NCBI GenBank assembly: GCA_034096865.1
Contig: JAWQFJ010016647.1
Span: 185,001-232,500 of the forward strand
Source: Theodoxus fluviatilis
Lineage: Eukaryota > Mollusca > Gastropoda > Cycloneritida > Neritidae
Length of the DNA stretch: 47,500 nucleotides
Direction: 5' to 3'
Shown here: positions 12,638-21,499 of the stretch, in pieces
How the letters are laid out: the number at the start of each line of letters is the position of its first letter
How positions within the stretch are numbered: the stretch's first letter is position 1
Translations under genes and position numbers: made by a program
The notes under the pieces: model-generated
Database searches by the model: none
What the model was told of the DNA's origin: nothing
The model's input: the letters and a program-made list of their open reading frames with translations, nothing else

Positions 12638-12947
12638 CAATGCAACACGATGCAATACAATACAATACGATACGATACGATTCGATACGATACAATATAT
12701 TAAATACAATACAATACAATAAATACAATATAATGCAAAGTAAAGCAATGCAATGCAATGCTACGAAAAGCAACGCAACGCAATGCAACGCAACACAACT
12801 CAACGCAACACAACACAACACAACACAGTACAGTGCAACGCAACACAACACAATGCAATACACTATAATGCAATGCCACGCAATACAATAACTTCATTAC
12901 AGTACAACACAACGCAATACAATACAACGCAACACAATACAATGTCA
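12638..12947. repeat. Degenerate pentanucleotide array (CAAYR type)
   Basis: About 60 five-base units of the form CAATA, CAATG, CAACG, CAACA, CGATA. Units of one sequence are clustered, so local expansion followed drift. Confidence 0.92.
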
Positions 12948-13387
12948 TACTTTTTCATTCATCCTTTTTTTGGAAAATATACACATTGCTAATTGTGCCG
13001 ACGTGAGCAGCAAGGCATTATTTGCATGCACGTAATTAGAAAGTAACAACGGCAACATTAACGACAACAAAGCAGCCACATGTTATCATAAAAATCCGAT
13101 AGGAAATAAAAAAGAACAACCCACGGAGGTTGCTAAGAGGCAGGCAGGTGACAGGAATACGATATAATAGTTTTGAAATTTCGCTCTGTGACAGAAAACT
13201 TCTTTTTCTATGGTCAATGACTTTGTGGGCTTGTTTTGCCATCCGCTGACTGACAGGAATTCTCGTCAATGTCACCTGTAATATTTGTGGAATACTAGGA
13301 CTGTCTATAGTTCTACACCGCTGGAAGCTGGACTTAGCGTGTGAGTAATCATCGCGGTCTGTCACTTGTCTCACTGGTTGTGCACTA
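12948..13387. other. Upstream of LINE ORF1, possible 5' UTR
   Basis: Unique sequence without repeats. No internal promoter motif or 5' boundary could be identified. A 112-codon - strand frame here looks fortuitous. Confidence 0.35.
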
Positions 13388-14362
13388 ATGCAGGCTCAGT
13401 TTTCTAGAGCGAAGAGGGCTTTATTTTCACCGTTTTCAGTAGAGAAGATCCTCAAAAAAGCTAGGAGTGAAGGGGAGGTTGTGAGGGAGGGAAGGGAAGA
13501 GGGAGAGGAAAGGGAAGAGGGGGAGGAGAGGAGAACTATGGCGAGCACGAAGCACTCTTTTGATGTTTCCGCGATCAGTGAGACAATCATGGCTCGAGTG
13601 AGTGAAGCGCTCTCAATTTATAAATCGCCAGGCCAGAGTGAGAGTGACCCACAAAGCTTCATTCCTCAACTGGCTACTGCCCTCTCTGTGGCCATGGGAG
13701 AAGTGCTGAGAGGGGTGATGAGGGAGGTGGAGGAGAGGTTGTCTGCGGCGGTGTCTGCCCCCTCGGCTAAGGAGGAGCGGTTGTTCGCTGCTGTTAGGAC
13801 GCTCACCTACGAAAACGATCGCCTCCAGCAGTACTCAAGAAGGGAGTCCCTCAGGATTTTTGGAGTACCTGCTACTGCGAGCGAGACTGCAGAAGACGTG
13901 GAGCGAAAGGTGATCCGTGTCTTTGCTGACGCGGGTGTGGAGGTGAAGAAAGACGACATCGCTGCAGTGCATCGAGTGGGGAAGGAGAGAAAGGGGCCTC
14001 GTCCAGTCATCGTCAAGTTCGTTTCGCGACGAAAACGAGGCGAAGTTTTCACAGCGAAAAGGAACCTCAAATCCCACGAAGAGCACAAGAAGATCTTCAT
14101 CGTGGACGACATCACACCACTTCGGGCCAAGATGTTGCACTATGTGAAAGGCTTGGACAAGGTGGAGAGAGCCTGGACTTACGACGGCAAAATTCGCTGT
14201 GAATTGAAGTCCCCACCAGGTCTACACCCAGTCCAGAAACCCAAACCAGTCTACATCGAGACACCGGACGACATCTTCAGGCTGGGGGTGGACCGTGTCG
14301 ACTATGAAGCCCTCGGACTCGGCTACCTGATGGAAGAGTCAACCCCTACAAGGCGAGATTAG
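13388..14362 (+). CDS. LINE ORF1 protein, L1-ORF1p-like RNA-binding protein
   Basis: 324 residues. The N-terminus (about 15-50) is highly charged with Glu/Arg-rich repeats. Residues about 110-150 are helical with heptad-like spacing and end in LQQYSRRESLRIFGVP, the junction between coiled coil and RRM seen in L1-type ORF1 proteins. The RRM runs about 152-230: IFGVP is the first strand and PVIVKFVSRRKRGEVF the second core strand. The C-terminal domain (about 235-290) contains IFIVDDITPLRAKML and the W-x-DGKI strand. Known for the family: trimeric nucleic-acid chaperone coating the element RNA. Met at 13388 opens the frame; the ATG at 13538 (ACTATGGCG) has a better context and may be the true start. 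It ends in TAG at 14360-14362 and the same frame stays open into ORF2. Third codon positions are rich in G/C, unlike ORF2. Confidence 0.85.
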   Translation: MQAQFSRAKRALFSPFSVEKILKKARSEGEVVREGREEGEEREEGEERRTMASTKHSFDVSAISETIMARVSEALSIYKSPGQSESDPQSFIPQLATALSVAMGEVLRGVMREVEERLSAAVSAPSAKEERLFAAVRTLTYENDRLQQYSRRESLRIFGVPATASETAEDVERKVIRVFADAGVEVKKDDIAAVHRVGKERKGPRPVIVKFVSRRKRGEVFTAKRNLKSHEEHKKIFIVDDITPLRAKMLHYVKGLDKVERAWTYDGKIRCELKSPPGLHPVQKPKPVYIETPDDIFRLGVDRVDYEALGLGYLMEESTPTRRD

Positions 14363-14381
14363 GGGGGCCCTTGGGGGCCTA
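14357..14381 (+). promoter_or_regulatory. ORF1 stop and downstream GC hairpin
   Basis: TAG (14360-14362) separates two segments of one frame. Four to five bases later GGCCC-TTGG-GGGCC (14366-14379) can fold into a 5-bp stem with a 4-base loop. A leaky stop or a reinitiation site is inferred, not shown. Confidence 0.35.
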
Positions 14382-14521
14382 CACTGGTACCTCCTACCCT
14401 GAGGTATGTGGCAGCAAGGGAAAGAGTTTGTTTCGAGGATGGAGGTGGTGCTAATACTGATTGTGTTAGTGGTGATGGTGGAGGTGAGGGGAAGGACAAA
14501 GAAGCATGTATTAACAGTGAC

Positions 14522-17500
14522 ATGGATTGTGTTGGCGGTGATGATGATGAAGGTGGTGAGAAATTCACTGATATAAACCGTGTTGGTGGTGTTGAGGGTG
14601 GTGTTGAGGGAGGTGGTGAGAGGAACAATGATATGGACAGTGTTGGTGGTGATGATGAGGGAGGTGGTGAGAGGAACAATGATATGGACAGTGTTGGTGG
14701 TGATGATGAGGGAGGTGGTGTGTGGAACAAGATGGACAGTGCTAGTGGTGATGTTGAGGGAGGTGGTGATAAGAACAATGATATGGACATTGTTAGTGGT
14801 GATGATGAGGGAGGTGGTGAGAAGACCCATGATATGGACAGTGTTGGTGGTGATGATGAGGGAGGGGGTGAGAGGAATAATATGAACTGTGATGTTGTTG
14901 TGAATAACAGTGGTGCATGTAGTGATATTGTCTCTGCTGAATATGATGTTGTGAATAACAGAGGTGCATGTAGTGATAGAGGTTCTGTTGGTAATGATGT
15001 TGATGTGAATAATAGTGTTGCATGTAGTGATGTTGTCTTTGCTGAGTATGATGTTGTGAATAACAGTGGTGCATGTAGCGATAGTGGTACTGATATAGAC
15101 ATTGTTGGTGGTTACAGCATTGGTGGTGATGATGAGGGAGGTGGTGAGAGGAACAATGTCATGGACAGTGTTGGTGGTGATGATGAGGGAGGTGGTGAGA
15201 GGAACAATGACATGGACAGTGTTGGTGGTGATGATGAGGGAGGTGGTGAGAGGAACAATGACATGGACAGTGTTGGTGGTGATGATGAGGGAGGTGGTGA
15301 GAGGAACAATGACATGGACAGTGTTGGTGATGATGATGAGGGAGGGGGTGAGAGGAACAATGACATGGACAGTGTTGGTGGTGATGATGAGGGAGGTGGT
15401 GAGAGGAACAATGACATGGACAGTGTTGGTGGTGATGATGAGGAAGGTGGTGAGAGGAACAATGATATAGACAGTGTTGGTGGTGATGATGAGGGAGGTG
15501 GTGAGAGGAACAATGTCATGGACAGTGTTGGTGGTGATGATGAGGGAGGTGGTGAGAGGAACAATGATATAGACAGTGTTGGTGGTGATGATGAGGGAGG
15601 TGGTGAGAGGAACAATGTCATGGACAGTGTTGGTGGTGATGATGGAGGGGGTGAGAGGAACAATGATATAGACAGCATTGGTGGTGATGATGAGGGAGGT
15701 GGTGTGAGGAACAATGACATGGACAGTGTTGGTGGTGATGATGAGGGAGGTGGTGTGAGGAACAATGACATGGACAGTGTTGGTGGTGATGATGAGGGAG
15801 GTGGTGAGAGGAACAATGATATAGACAGCATTGGTGGTGATGATGAGGGAGGTGGTGTGAGGAACAATGACATGGACAGTGTTGGTGGTGATGATGAGGG
15901 AGGTGGTGATAAGAAGAAGATGGACAGTGTTAGTGGTGATGACGAGGGAGGTGGTAATAAGAAGAAGATGGACAGTGCTAGTGGTGATGATGAGGGAGGT
16001 GTTGATAGGAACAATGATATAGACAATGTTAGTGGTGATGATGAGGGAGGTGGTGAGAAGACTCATGATATGGACAGTGTTAGTGGTGATGAGGGAGGGG
16101 GTGATACCCCTGTTACAAATGTAAACATTGCCCTCTCTAATGATGCAGAAAGTTTAGATGGCACCAATTCCAATAATTCTTTATTGTCTAGTACCATTTC
16201 GTGTGAGGGTAGTTCGGTCACACTTTCTTGTTTAGCATTAAATGTTTGTGGTGTTATGTCTAAGCTGAAGTTTCCAGACTTTATAGACCTAATAACCAAA
16301 TATGACATCATTTGCATCAGTGAAAGTAAACTTGATGACTTAGACACTGTTGATGTTCCTGGTTACATTGCTTTTTACAAAAATAGAGGGAAATATAGAC
16401 GGAAATCTGGTGGGATATTAGTATTAGTTAAGGAATATTTATCAAAGAATATAACTGTATATGAAGAATGCAAGTTTACGGAAAAGGTTAATTCCAGTGT
16501 AAAAAGGCTTTACAGGTTTATTGAGACCGAATTGAGTGAGAATGGTCTATTCTTCAAACTGAATAAGGAAATTATTGGCCGTGATATTTTATTTTGTGCA
16601 GTATATATCCCACCGGAAGGCTCACCATATCAAAATAAGGATGCCTTCTCGGACTTGGAAGAAGCTCTTACTAATTTTGGGATTGATAGGGACTATATTT
16701 GCTTACTTGGTGACTTTAATGCTCGCACTAGTAACTTATGTGAAACAACACATATTGTTGATCACCATTTACCATGTTTTGATAATGAAGAATTGGAAAA
16801 TCTTGATGATGTGAATAATATGATTGGTGAACGAGTTTCACAGGACACTAATACTAACAATTATGGATTTAGATTGATAGATTTTTGTAAAACTGCAGGG
16901 TTAGCTATTGCAAATGGTAGAAGTGGGTCAGATAAGGGTATTGGTAAATGCACATGCCGTGACAAGAGTGTTGTTGACTATTGCATATTGTCATATAATT
17001 TGTTTCCCTTGATTCAAGATTTTATGGTCCTAGATTTTTGTGAATTATACTCTGACGTTCATTGTCCAGTCGCGTTAATGCTCCACAGAGACGAGAGTCT
17101 TGATAGGAATAGTGTTGATGAAATGGTTAATGTCTCTGAAAGTAATGCAAGTAATGGAAATTTGAATCTTAGTCAGTACACGAAGCCAGTTTGGAAGCAA
17201 AATTGTTCAGAAGCATTTGTCGATAAATTAGACAGACATGCAATCAACACTGTTGACACAGAATTAACCACAATGCTGCTTTCATTGCATGATGTAACCA
17301 CGAATGAGATATACTCTGTTACTGACAAAATATGCAGTATATTAACAGATAGTGCAAAGAAGGTCGGGGTAATTAAAAAAAAGTGCAGTGTGAAAGTAAA
17401 AAAGAGTAATGGATATAGAAAACAGCAACCATGGTTTAATAGTGTTTGTAAAGAAAAACGAAAAACTTTCTTAAGAGCTAAAAATAAAGCAAAGCGTTTC

Positions 17501-17650
17501 AAAAGCGTCCAGACGAAGAATGAAAAAAGGTATACTTGTAAGGAATATAAAAAAGCAGTTAAAAAGCATCTAGAGGTTTTTATAATGACTTTATTAAAAA
17601 ACTGCGAAAGACAAAAAATACAGATCCAAAAGTTTTCTGGAAATTACTAA
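14522..17650 (+). CDS. LINE ORF2, 5' part: acidic repeat region plus endonuclease
   Basis: The frame is open from 14363, directly after the ORF1 TAG, but the first in-frame ATG is 14522. The first 550 or so residues are tandem 17-residue units (GGDDEGGGERNNDMDSV type). An endonuclease/exonuclease/phosphatase (EEP) domain follows from about 16225 to 17090. It shows the ALNVCGVMSKL start strand, the catalytic Glu in ISESKL (codon at 16322), KSGGI, VYIPPEG, GDFNAR (codons from 16709) and a SDVH version of the final SDH motif (from 17051). Known role: nicks target DNA to prime reverse transcription. The reading frame then runs into a Lys-rich linker and stops at 17650. The last 23 or so residues are out of frame: homologous linker sequence continues in another frame after the T-run 17577-17581. 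A+T-rich codon use matches the downstream polymerase part. Confidence 0.85.
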   Translation: MDCVGGDDDEGGEKFTDINRVGGVEGGVEGGGERNNDMDSVGGDDEGGGERNNDMDSVGGDDEGGGVWNKMDSASGDVEGGGDKNNDMDIVSGDDEGGGEKTHDMDSVGGDDEGGGERNNMNCDVVVNNSGACSDIVSAEYDVVNNRGACSDRGSVGNDVDVNNSVACSDVVFAEYDVVNNSGACSDSGTDIDIVGGYSIGGDDEGGGERNNVMDSVGGDDEGGGERNNDMDSVGGDDEGGGERNNDMDSVGGDDEGGGERNNDMDSVGDDDEGGGERNNDMDSVGGDDEGGGERNNDMDSVGGDDEEGGERNNDIDSVGGDDEGGGERNNVMDSVGGDDEGGGERNNDIDSVGGDDEGGGERNNVMDSVGGDDGGGERNNDIDSIGGDDEGGGVRNNDMDSVGGDDEGGGVRNNDMDSVGGDDEGGGERNNDIDSIGGDDEGGGVRNNDMDSVGGDDEGGGDKKKMDSVSGDDEGGGNKKKMDSASGDDEGGVDRNNDIDNVSGDDEGGGEKTHDMDSVSGDEGGGDTPVTNVNIALSNDAESLDGTNSNNSLLSSTISCEGSSVTLSCLALNVCGVMSKLKFPDFIDLITKYDIICISESKLDDLDTVDVPGYIAFYKNRGKYRRKSGGILVLVKEYLSKNITVYEECKFTEKVNSSVKRLYRFIETELSENGLFFKLNKEIIGRDILFCAVYIPPEGSPYQNKDAFSDLEEALTNFGIDRDYICLLGDFNARTSNLCETTHIVDHHLPCFDNEELENLDDVNNMIGERVSQDTNTNNYGFRLIDFCKTAGLAIANGRSGSDKGIGKCTCRDKSVVDYCILSYNLFPLIQDFMVLDFCELYSDVHCPVALMLHRDESLDRNSVDEMVNVSESNASNGNLNLSQYTKPVWKQNCSEAFVDKLDRHAINTVDTELTTMLLSLHDVTTNEIYSVTDKICSILTDSAKKVGVIKKKCSVKVKKSNGYRKQQPWFNSVCKEKRKTFLRAKNKAKRFKSVQTKNEKRYTCKEYKKAVKKHLEVFIMTLLKNCERQKIQIQKFSGNY
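14580..16110 (+). repeat. Coding minisatellite, 51-bp unit, in LINE ORF2
   Basis: About 27 units of a 51-bp (17-codon) repeat translate to variants of GGDDEGGGERNNDMDSV. Unit length changes keep the frame, for example the variant units near 15645 and 15900. Between about 14885 and 15100 the array is interrupted by a second repeat type of about 17 codons (DVVNNSGACSDxxSAEY, four copies). The product is acidic and Gly/Asn-rich with no recognisable fold. The three-fold period leaves long antisense frames open as a by-product. Confidence 0.9.
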
Positions 17651-17694
17651 AAGAAAATACAAACAGTAAAAACAGTACTAAATCTCCATCATGC

Positions 17695-19788
17695 ATGGCC
17701 TTCTTTGAGCATTTCAATAACTTGCAAGAAGATGTTGACGATAACTCTAATAATACTGAAGCCAGATCAGAAGACGATTTGAATGAATATGATAACGTAT
17801 TACTTAACGCACCCTTTACAAGAGAAGAAATAACTAGAAGTATAAAAAAGTTAAAAAATAATAAATCCTGTGGTCAAGACATGATAATAAACGAATATTT
17901 GAAAGCGGCGGGAGATCAGATGTTAGACGTCTTAGTCAAATTGTTTAATGTTGTCTTACAGTCTGGTGAAATACCTACAAGTTGGTGTATTGGTGAAATC
18001 ATACCCCTTTATAAGAACAAAGGCTCTCCAGAAGATCCATCAAACTACAGGGGCATTACTATCCTCAGTTGTTTTAGGAAATTGTTTACCTCGGTATTGA
18101 ATGTGAGATTGTCATATTTTCTTGAGAGTCATAGCAAGATAGGTCAAGAACAAGCAGGTTTTCGGTCTGGATTCTCTACCATTGATCATGTTTTTACCTT
18201 ACATAGTATCCTAAATTTTTTCCTTCAAAGAAAAAAGCGACTCTTCTGTGCTTTCATAGATTATGAGAAAGCATTCGATAAAATAAAAAGAGCCTTTTTA
18301 TGGGAAAAAATGTTACATTCTGACATTAATGGAAATTTTTTAAAAATTGTCAAAAATATGTACTCTAGGGCAAAGTCATGTGTAAGAGTAAACAATTCTT
18401 ATTCTGGTTATTTCTCAAGTCTGTGTGGTGTCAGACAGGGAGAAAATTTGTCTCCCCTGCTTTTTGCTCTTTTTTTGAATGATTTAAAACAGTTTTTACT
18501 TCAGAAAGATGTTGGTTTGTTTACCATGTCTAGAGATGCCTATATGGCTAACATGGAGGACTCTGATGTTAATGCTTTATTTCAAATGTTTTTATTATTG
18601 TACGCCGATGACACTGTAATATGTTCAGAGTCAGAAGCAGGGTTGCAGAGTCTATTGGATGGAATGTATGACTATTGCATTAGATGGAAACTTCACGTTA
18701 ATATTAACAAGACTAAAATTATTGTTTTTTCTCGAGGAAAAATTAGAAACAAACCTGTCTTCTTGTTTAATGGTGAGCCAATCGAAGTTGTGTCTGATGT
18801 TATGTATTTAGGATTAAGATTGAACTATAATAATAAGTTTTCAGTCGCTCAGAAAAATTTATTTGATCGAGCTTCTAGAGCAATGTTTTCTTTGCTGAGA
18901 ACCTGTAGAAAATTGTCTCTCCCAGCTGATATACAGATTGACCTGTTTGATAAGATGATAGCTCCTATTTTGTTGTATGGCTCTGAAGTTTGGGGTTTTA
19001 GTTCGTGCGAAATCGCAACTAGATTACAACTTCGCTTTTATAAAACTGTATTCAAGTTGAGAAAATCAACACCCAATGCTATGGTTTTTGGCGAGTTGGG
19101 AAAAATACCTTTAGACATTAATGCTAAACGTAGATTATTATGCTATTGGTATAAATTAATAAATCCTGAGAACCGAAATAACTTTTCAAGTATTGCATAC
19201 TGGTTTTCTTATAAAATGTTTTCATTAGACTTGTTAGATTCTGAATATTTATCTTCCATAAAAACCATTCTGGATAGTCTAGGATTATCAGGATTTTGGA
19301 CCCTGCAAGGGAACTTACAATTTTCAGCAACTTGGTTTAAAGAAAAGGTCAGAAGGTGCTTGTACGACCAGTACATTCAACAATGGTTTACAGAGATAGA
19401 TACTAAAGACATGTTTTATAATTATAGGATGTACAAAGATGAATTTGTGTGTGAAGATTACATCAATATTTTGTCATTTAGACAGTGTGTTTCATTTATG
19501 AAATTCAGAACCTTGAACAATAGATTGCCAGTGCAAATAAATCGTTATTTAAATGTGCAAAGATCGGAACGCCTTTGTACAAAATGTGCTTCCGGCGACA
19601 TTGGGGATGAATACCATTATGTGTTTGTTTGTGATTTTTTCAAAGATGAGCGATGTAAATTTTTGTCAAGTTACTTTTGTAGAAGACCAAATAGCTTAAA
19701 ATTTAATCAACTCTTTGGTAGCAGAAAGAAGAACGTACTGTCAAATCTAGTAGAATTCCTGAATATTATTTGTAAAAAAATTAACTGA
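17695..19788 (+). CDS. LINE ORF2, 3' part: reverse transcriptase and zinc knuckle
   Basis: 697 residues, the direct continuation of the endonuclease ORF after a one-base loss; the frame is already open from about 17583, so 17695 is only the first ATG. Reverse transcriptase blocks appear in order: GQDMI (about residue 60), NYRGITILSCFRKLF (117), QAGFRSGFSTIDHVF, FIDYEKAFD with the first catalytic Asp (about 188-196), VRQGENLSPLLFALFLNDL (about 246), YADD catalytic pair (303-306) and NINKTKIIVF. The C-terminal part has the LLYGSEVWGF block and a CX2CX9HX4C zinc knuckle from residue 628, as in many LINE polymerases. All catalytic residues are present. No RNase H domain is seen. It would copy element RNA at a nick made by the endonuclease. 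The family assignment is firm, the clade is open. Confidence 0.93.
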   Translation: MAFFEHFNNLQEDVDDNSNNTEARSEDDLNEYDNVLLNAPFTREEITRSIKKLKNNKSCGQDMIINEYLKAAGDQMLDVLVKLFNVVLQSGEIPTSWCIGEIIPLYKNKGSPEDPSNYRGITILSCFRKLFTSVLNVRLSYFLESHSKIGQEQAGFRSGFSTIDHVFTLHSILNFFLQRKKRLFCAFIDYEKAFDKIKRAFLWEKMLHSDINGNFLKIVKNMYSRAKSCVRVNNSYSGYFSSLCGVRQGENLSPLLFALFLNDLKQFLLQKDVGLFTMSRDAYMANMEDSDVNALFQMFLLLYADDTVICSESEAGLQSLLDGMYDYCIRWKLHVNINKTKIIVFSRGKIRNKPVFLFNGEPIEVVSDVMYLGLRLNYNNKFSVAQKNLFDRASRAMFSLLRTCRKLSLPADIQIDLFDKMIAPILLYGSEVWGFSSCEIATRLQLRFYKTVFKLRKSTPNAMVFGELGKIPLDINAKRRLLCYWYKLINPENRNNFSSIAYWFSYKMFSLDLLDSEYLSSIKTILDSLGLSGFWTLQGNLQFSATWFKEKVRRCLYDQYIQQWFTEIDTKDMFYNYRMYKDEFVCEDYINILSFRQCVSFMKFRTLNNRLPVQINRYLNVQRSERLCTKCASGDIGDEYHYVFVCDFFKDERCKFLSSYFCRRPNSLKFNQLFGSRKKNVLSNLVEFLNIICKKIN

Positions 19789-20073
19789 ATAACTCTAAAC
19801 CACAATTTCAATGCTTATGTTGCGTGTATTGAGTTGTATTTTTTCCTCCATATACAATTTTTCCTCATTGTACATTTTTTTTTCCGTTTTTCTATTTTTG
19901 ACTTTTTGTTTCTTCTTTTCTTTTCTTTTTTTTTCTTCTTTTTTTTCCATTTCTGATTCAATTATGTATGTTATAGTTGGTTTTGTTATTAATATTCTAA
20001 ATGCCCCCAAGGGTAAAGAATAAATTGTGCCTTGCCTTGACGGGCCTGGCACCCAAACTTGAACTTGAAACTT
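19789..20073 (+). other. LINE 3' UTR
   Basis: About 285 bp after the ORF2 stop. It holds a pyrimidine-rich, mostly T tract (about 19840-19955) and a GC-rich end (GACGGGCCTGGCACCC). It closes with the AACTTG/ACTTGA tail. A similar GGCCT-ACCC motif occurs near the end of the LINE fragment at 35.46 kb, suggesting related 3' ends recognised by related polymerases. Confidence 0.6.
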
Positions 20074-20639
20074 GTTGAGGACGTTAACTGCTGAGGAGGG
20101 AAAGAATGCAAAAAGCGGCCTGGGAGTAAAAATCGGTCACTTCTGTTGTCTTTTCTGGAGATGAATTTATGCTGCAAAATGCTGAACGAGTCATTTGAAA
20201 TGTTGTAGGTTTTCATGAAACAAAGCAATCGTCGTGTGCAAAACCCGAATGAGATCATAGTTTGAAAGTATACACATGACATATATCTCGGATCTCAAGA
20301 TCTTTTCTATCAAAATATTTGTGTATCGTTTGCGGCCAAGTCAAGATATCAATCAACATTAACCCAAATGTATTTCAAACAAATGTGTTCTAAGGCACTT
20401 AATGTGACTCATTCATATCTACATTCAGTGATGTCAGGAACAAATTGCATTATCTCTCCTTTGAAAATGAATGAAACACGTCAAGCAACACTCATAGCAG
20501 CCGTGAGACAAGACGTGATCAAAGCCGTAACGTAACCATGGTGACCGCAGACACTGGAGACAGCACCACTAACTGGTAACATTCTACTGTTTCTCCTCCT
20601 CCTCCTCCTTCTCCTCCTCCTCCTCTTATTACTACTACT
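20074..20639. other. No gene seen
   Basis: Unique sequence, then a CTC array and ACT units at the edge of the LTR-like element. Confidence 0.5.
20590..20628. repeat. CTC trinucleotide array
   Basis: TCC units just before the LTR-like element at 20640. Confidence 0.85.
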
Positions 20640-21017
20640 TGTAATGGGGAAATAGGTTTTCGGAAGTATCTTACCTGAGAGAGACTTGGTTTTTGCTGGT
20701 GAAGTTGGTAGTCCAATGACTGTATAGAAATTGAGGTAGAGGGTCGATGGGAGTTGAGTTCTGCCCAGGGGTGGTGAGCGGTGATCGCTCTGAGGTATGA
20801 GTAGTAGTGAGTAAAGGTGGGTCGTGAGTTGGTTGTGAGAAGATAGTTATATTAGAGAGCGCAAGAAGACAGAGATCAGTCCGCCTACTGAGAGAAGACA
20901 GAAGATAGAGATCGGTCCTCCTACTGAGTGAGAAGAAGAGAAAAGAGGAGGGCGAAGCACAGAAGAGAGAAGCAGACGAAGAGATAGGAGAGATCGGCTC
21001 CACACACAGCAGAGACG

Positions 21018-21094
<77 letters not shown>

Positions 21095-21439
21095 CAGAGT
21101 TGGAAGGTTGGTGCGAGAGTTTTACACGGGTCGATAGTTTTTACTTGTCGAGGGCTGACCTACGTAATTTTATGTTTTATATAAGAAAGCTGACCGGTAT
21201 TTTCCTTGTGCTTTTTCATTTTTTCCTGTTGGGAGTTGAGTAGGTGAAGAGTAGGTGTAATTTTATAAGATTGGGTTATTAAGGATGTTGTGTTTGAGCC
21301 ATATACCAATGTAACATTCTTCTTTTTTATTTTACTTTTTCTTTTCTATCCCTGTTACGGGCATGTTTAATGTTGAAATTTGAAGACATGTAAGTAACCC
21401 GGGACCTGTTTTATTTCGTTTTTGTGGATCCCCGTAACA
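20640..21439 (-). mobile_element. LTR-like element (solo LTR), minus orientation
   Basis: Read on the - strand it begins TGTTACGGGGA and ends TCCCCATTACA, that is TG...CA with short inverted termini, as in LTRs. It is homologous over its length to 24845-25533 on the other strand: the termini, a CCCGGGT block, the ACGTAGGT(C/T)AGCCCT(C/T)GACA block and the CAACCAACTCACGA block all match. It lies inside a TAC/ACT microsatellite and is flanked by TTACTACTACT on both sides, so the target duplication cannot be sized. A GA array (21019-21092) sits inside. No gag/pol is next to it. A 110-residue open frame on the - strand is not kept in the second copy. Confidence 0.6.
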
Positions 21440-21440
21440 T

Positions 21441-21499
<59 letters not shown>
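21440..21499. repeat. TAC trinucleotide array
   Basis: About 19 TAC units directly adjoining the LTR-like element. Three units lie on the element's other side (20630-20639), so the element sits inside the array. Confidence 0.95.

Larger units (their letters stand above)
13388..20073 (+). mobile_element. Near-complete non-LTR retrotransposon (LINE), two ORFs
   Basis: ORF1 (13388-14362), ORF2 (14363-19788 with one frameshift) and a T-rich 3' UTR follow each other on the + strand. The 3' UTR ends in short AACTTG/ACTTGA repeats at about 20053-20073, a typical LINE tail, so the 3' end is placed there. The 5' end is not visible; 12950-13387 may be 5' UTR. Seen: endonuclease and reverse transcriptase motifs in order, no RNase H, a C-terminal CCHC knuckle. 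Known: this layout belongs to target-primed retrotransposons, and the ORF1 type is found in L1/Tx1-like elements and other invertebrate LINEs. The clade is not resolved here. Because only one frameshift is seen, the insertion looks young or the break could be an assembly error in a T-run. Confidence 0.93.

Noticed and set aside
14339..16066. 575-codon open frame on the - strand over the LINE minisatellite
   Set aside because: The 51-bp unit is a multiple of three, so any frame free of stops in one unit stays open. The sense strand carries the endonuclease frame.
20671..21003. 110-codon - strand frame shared in part with 25184-25561
   Set aside because: Both lie in the LTR-like repeat, but the matching segments fall in different frames in the two copies.
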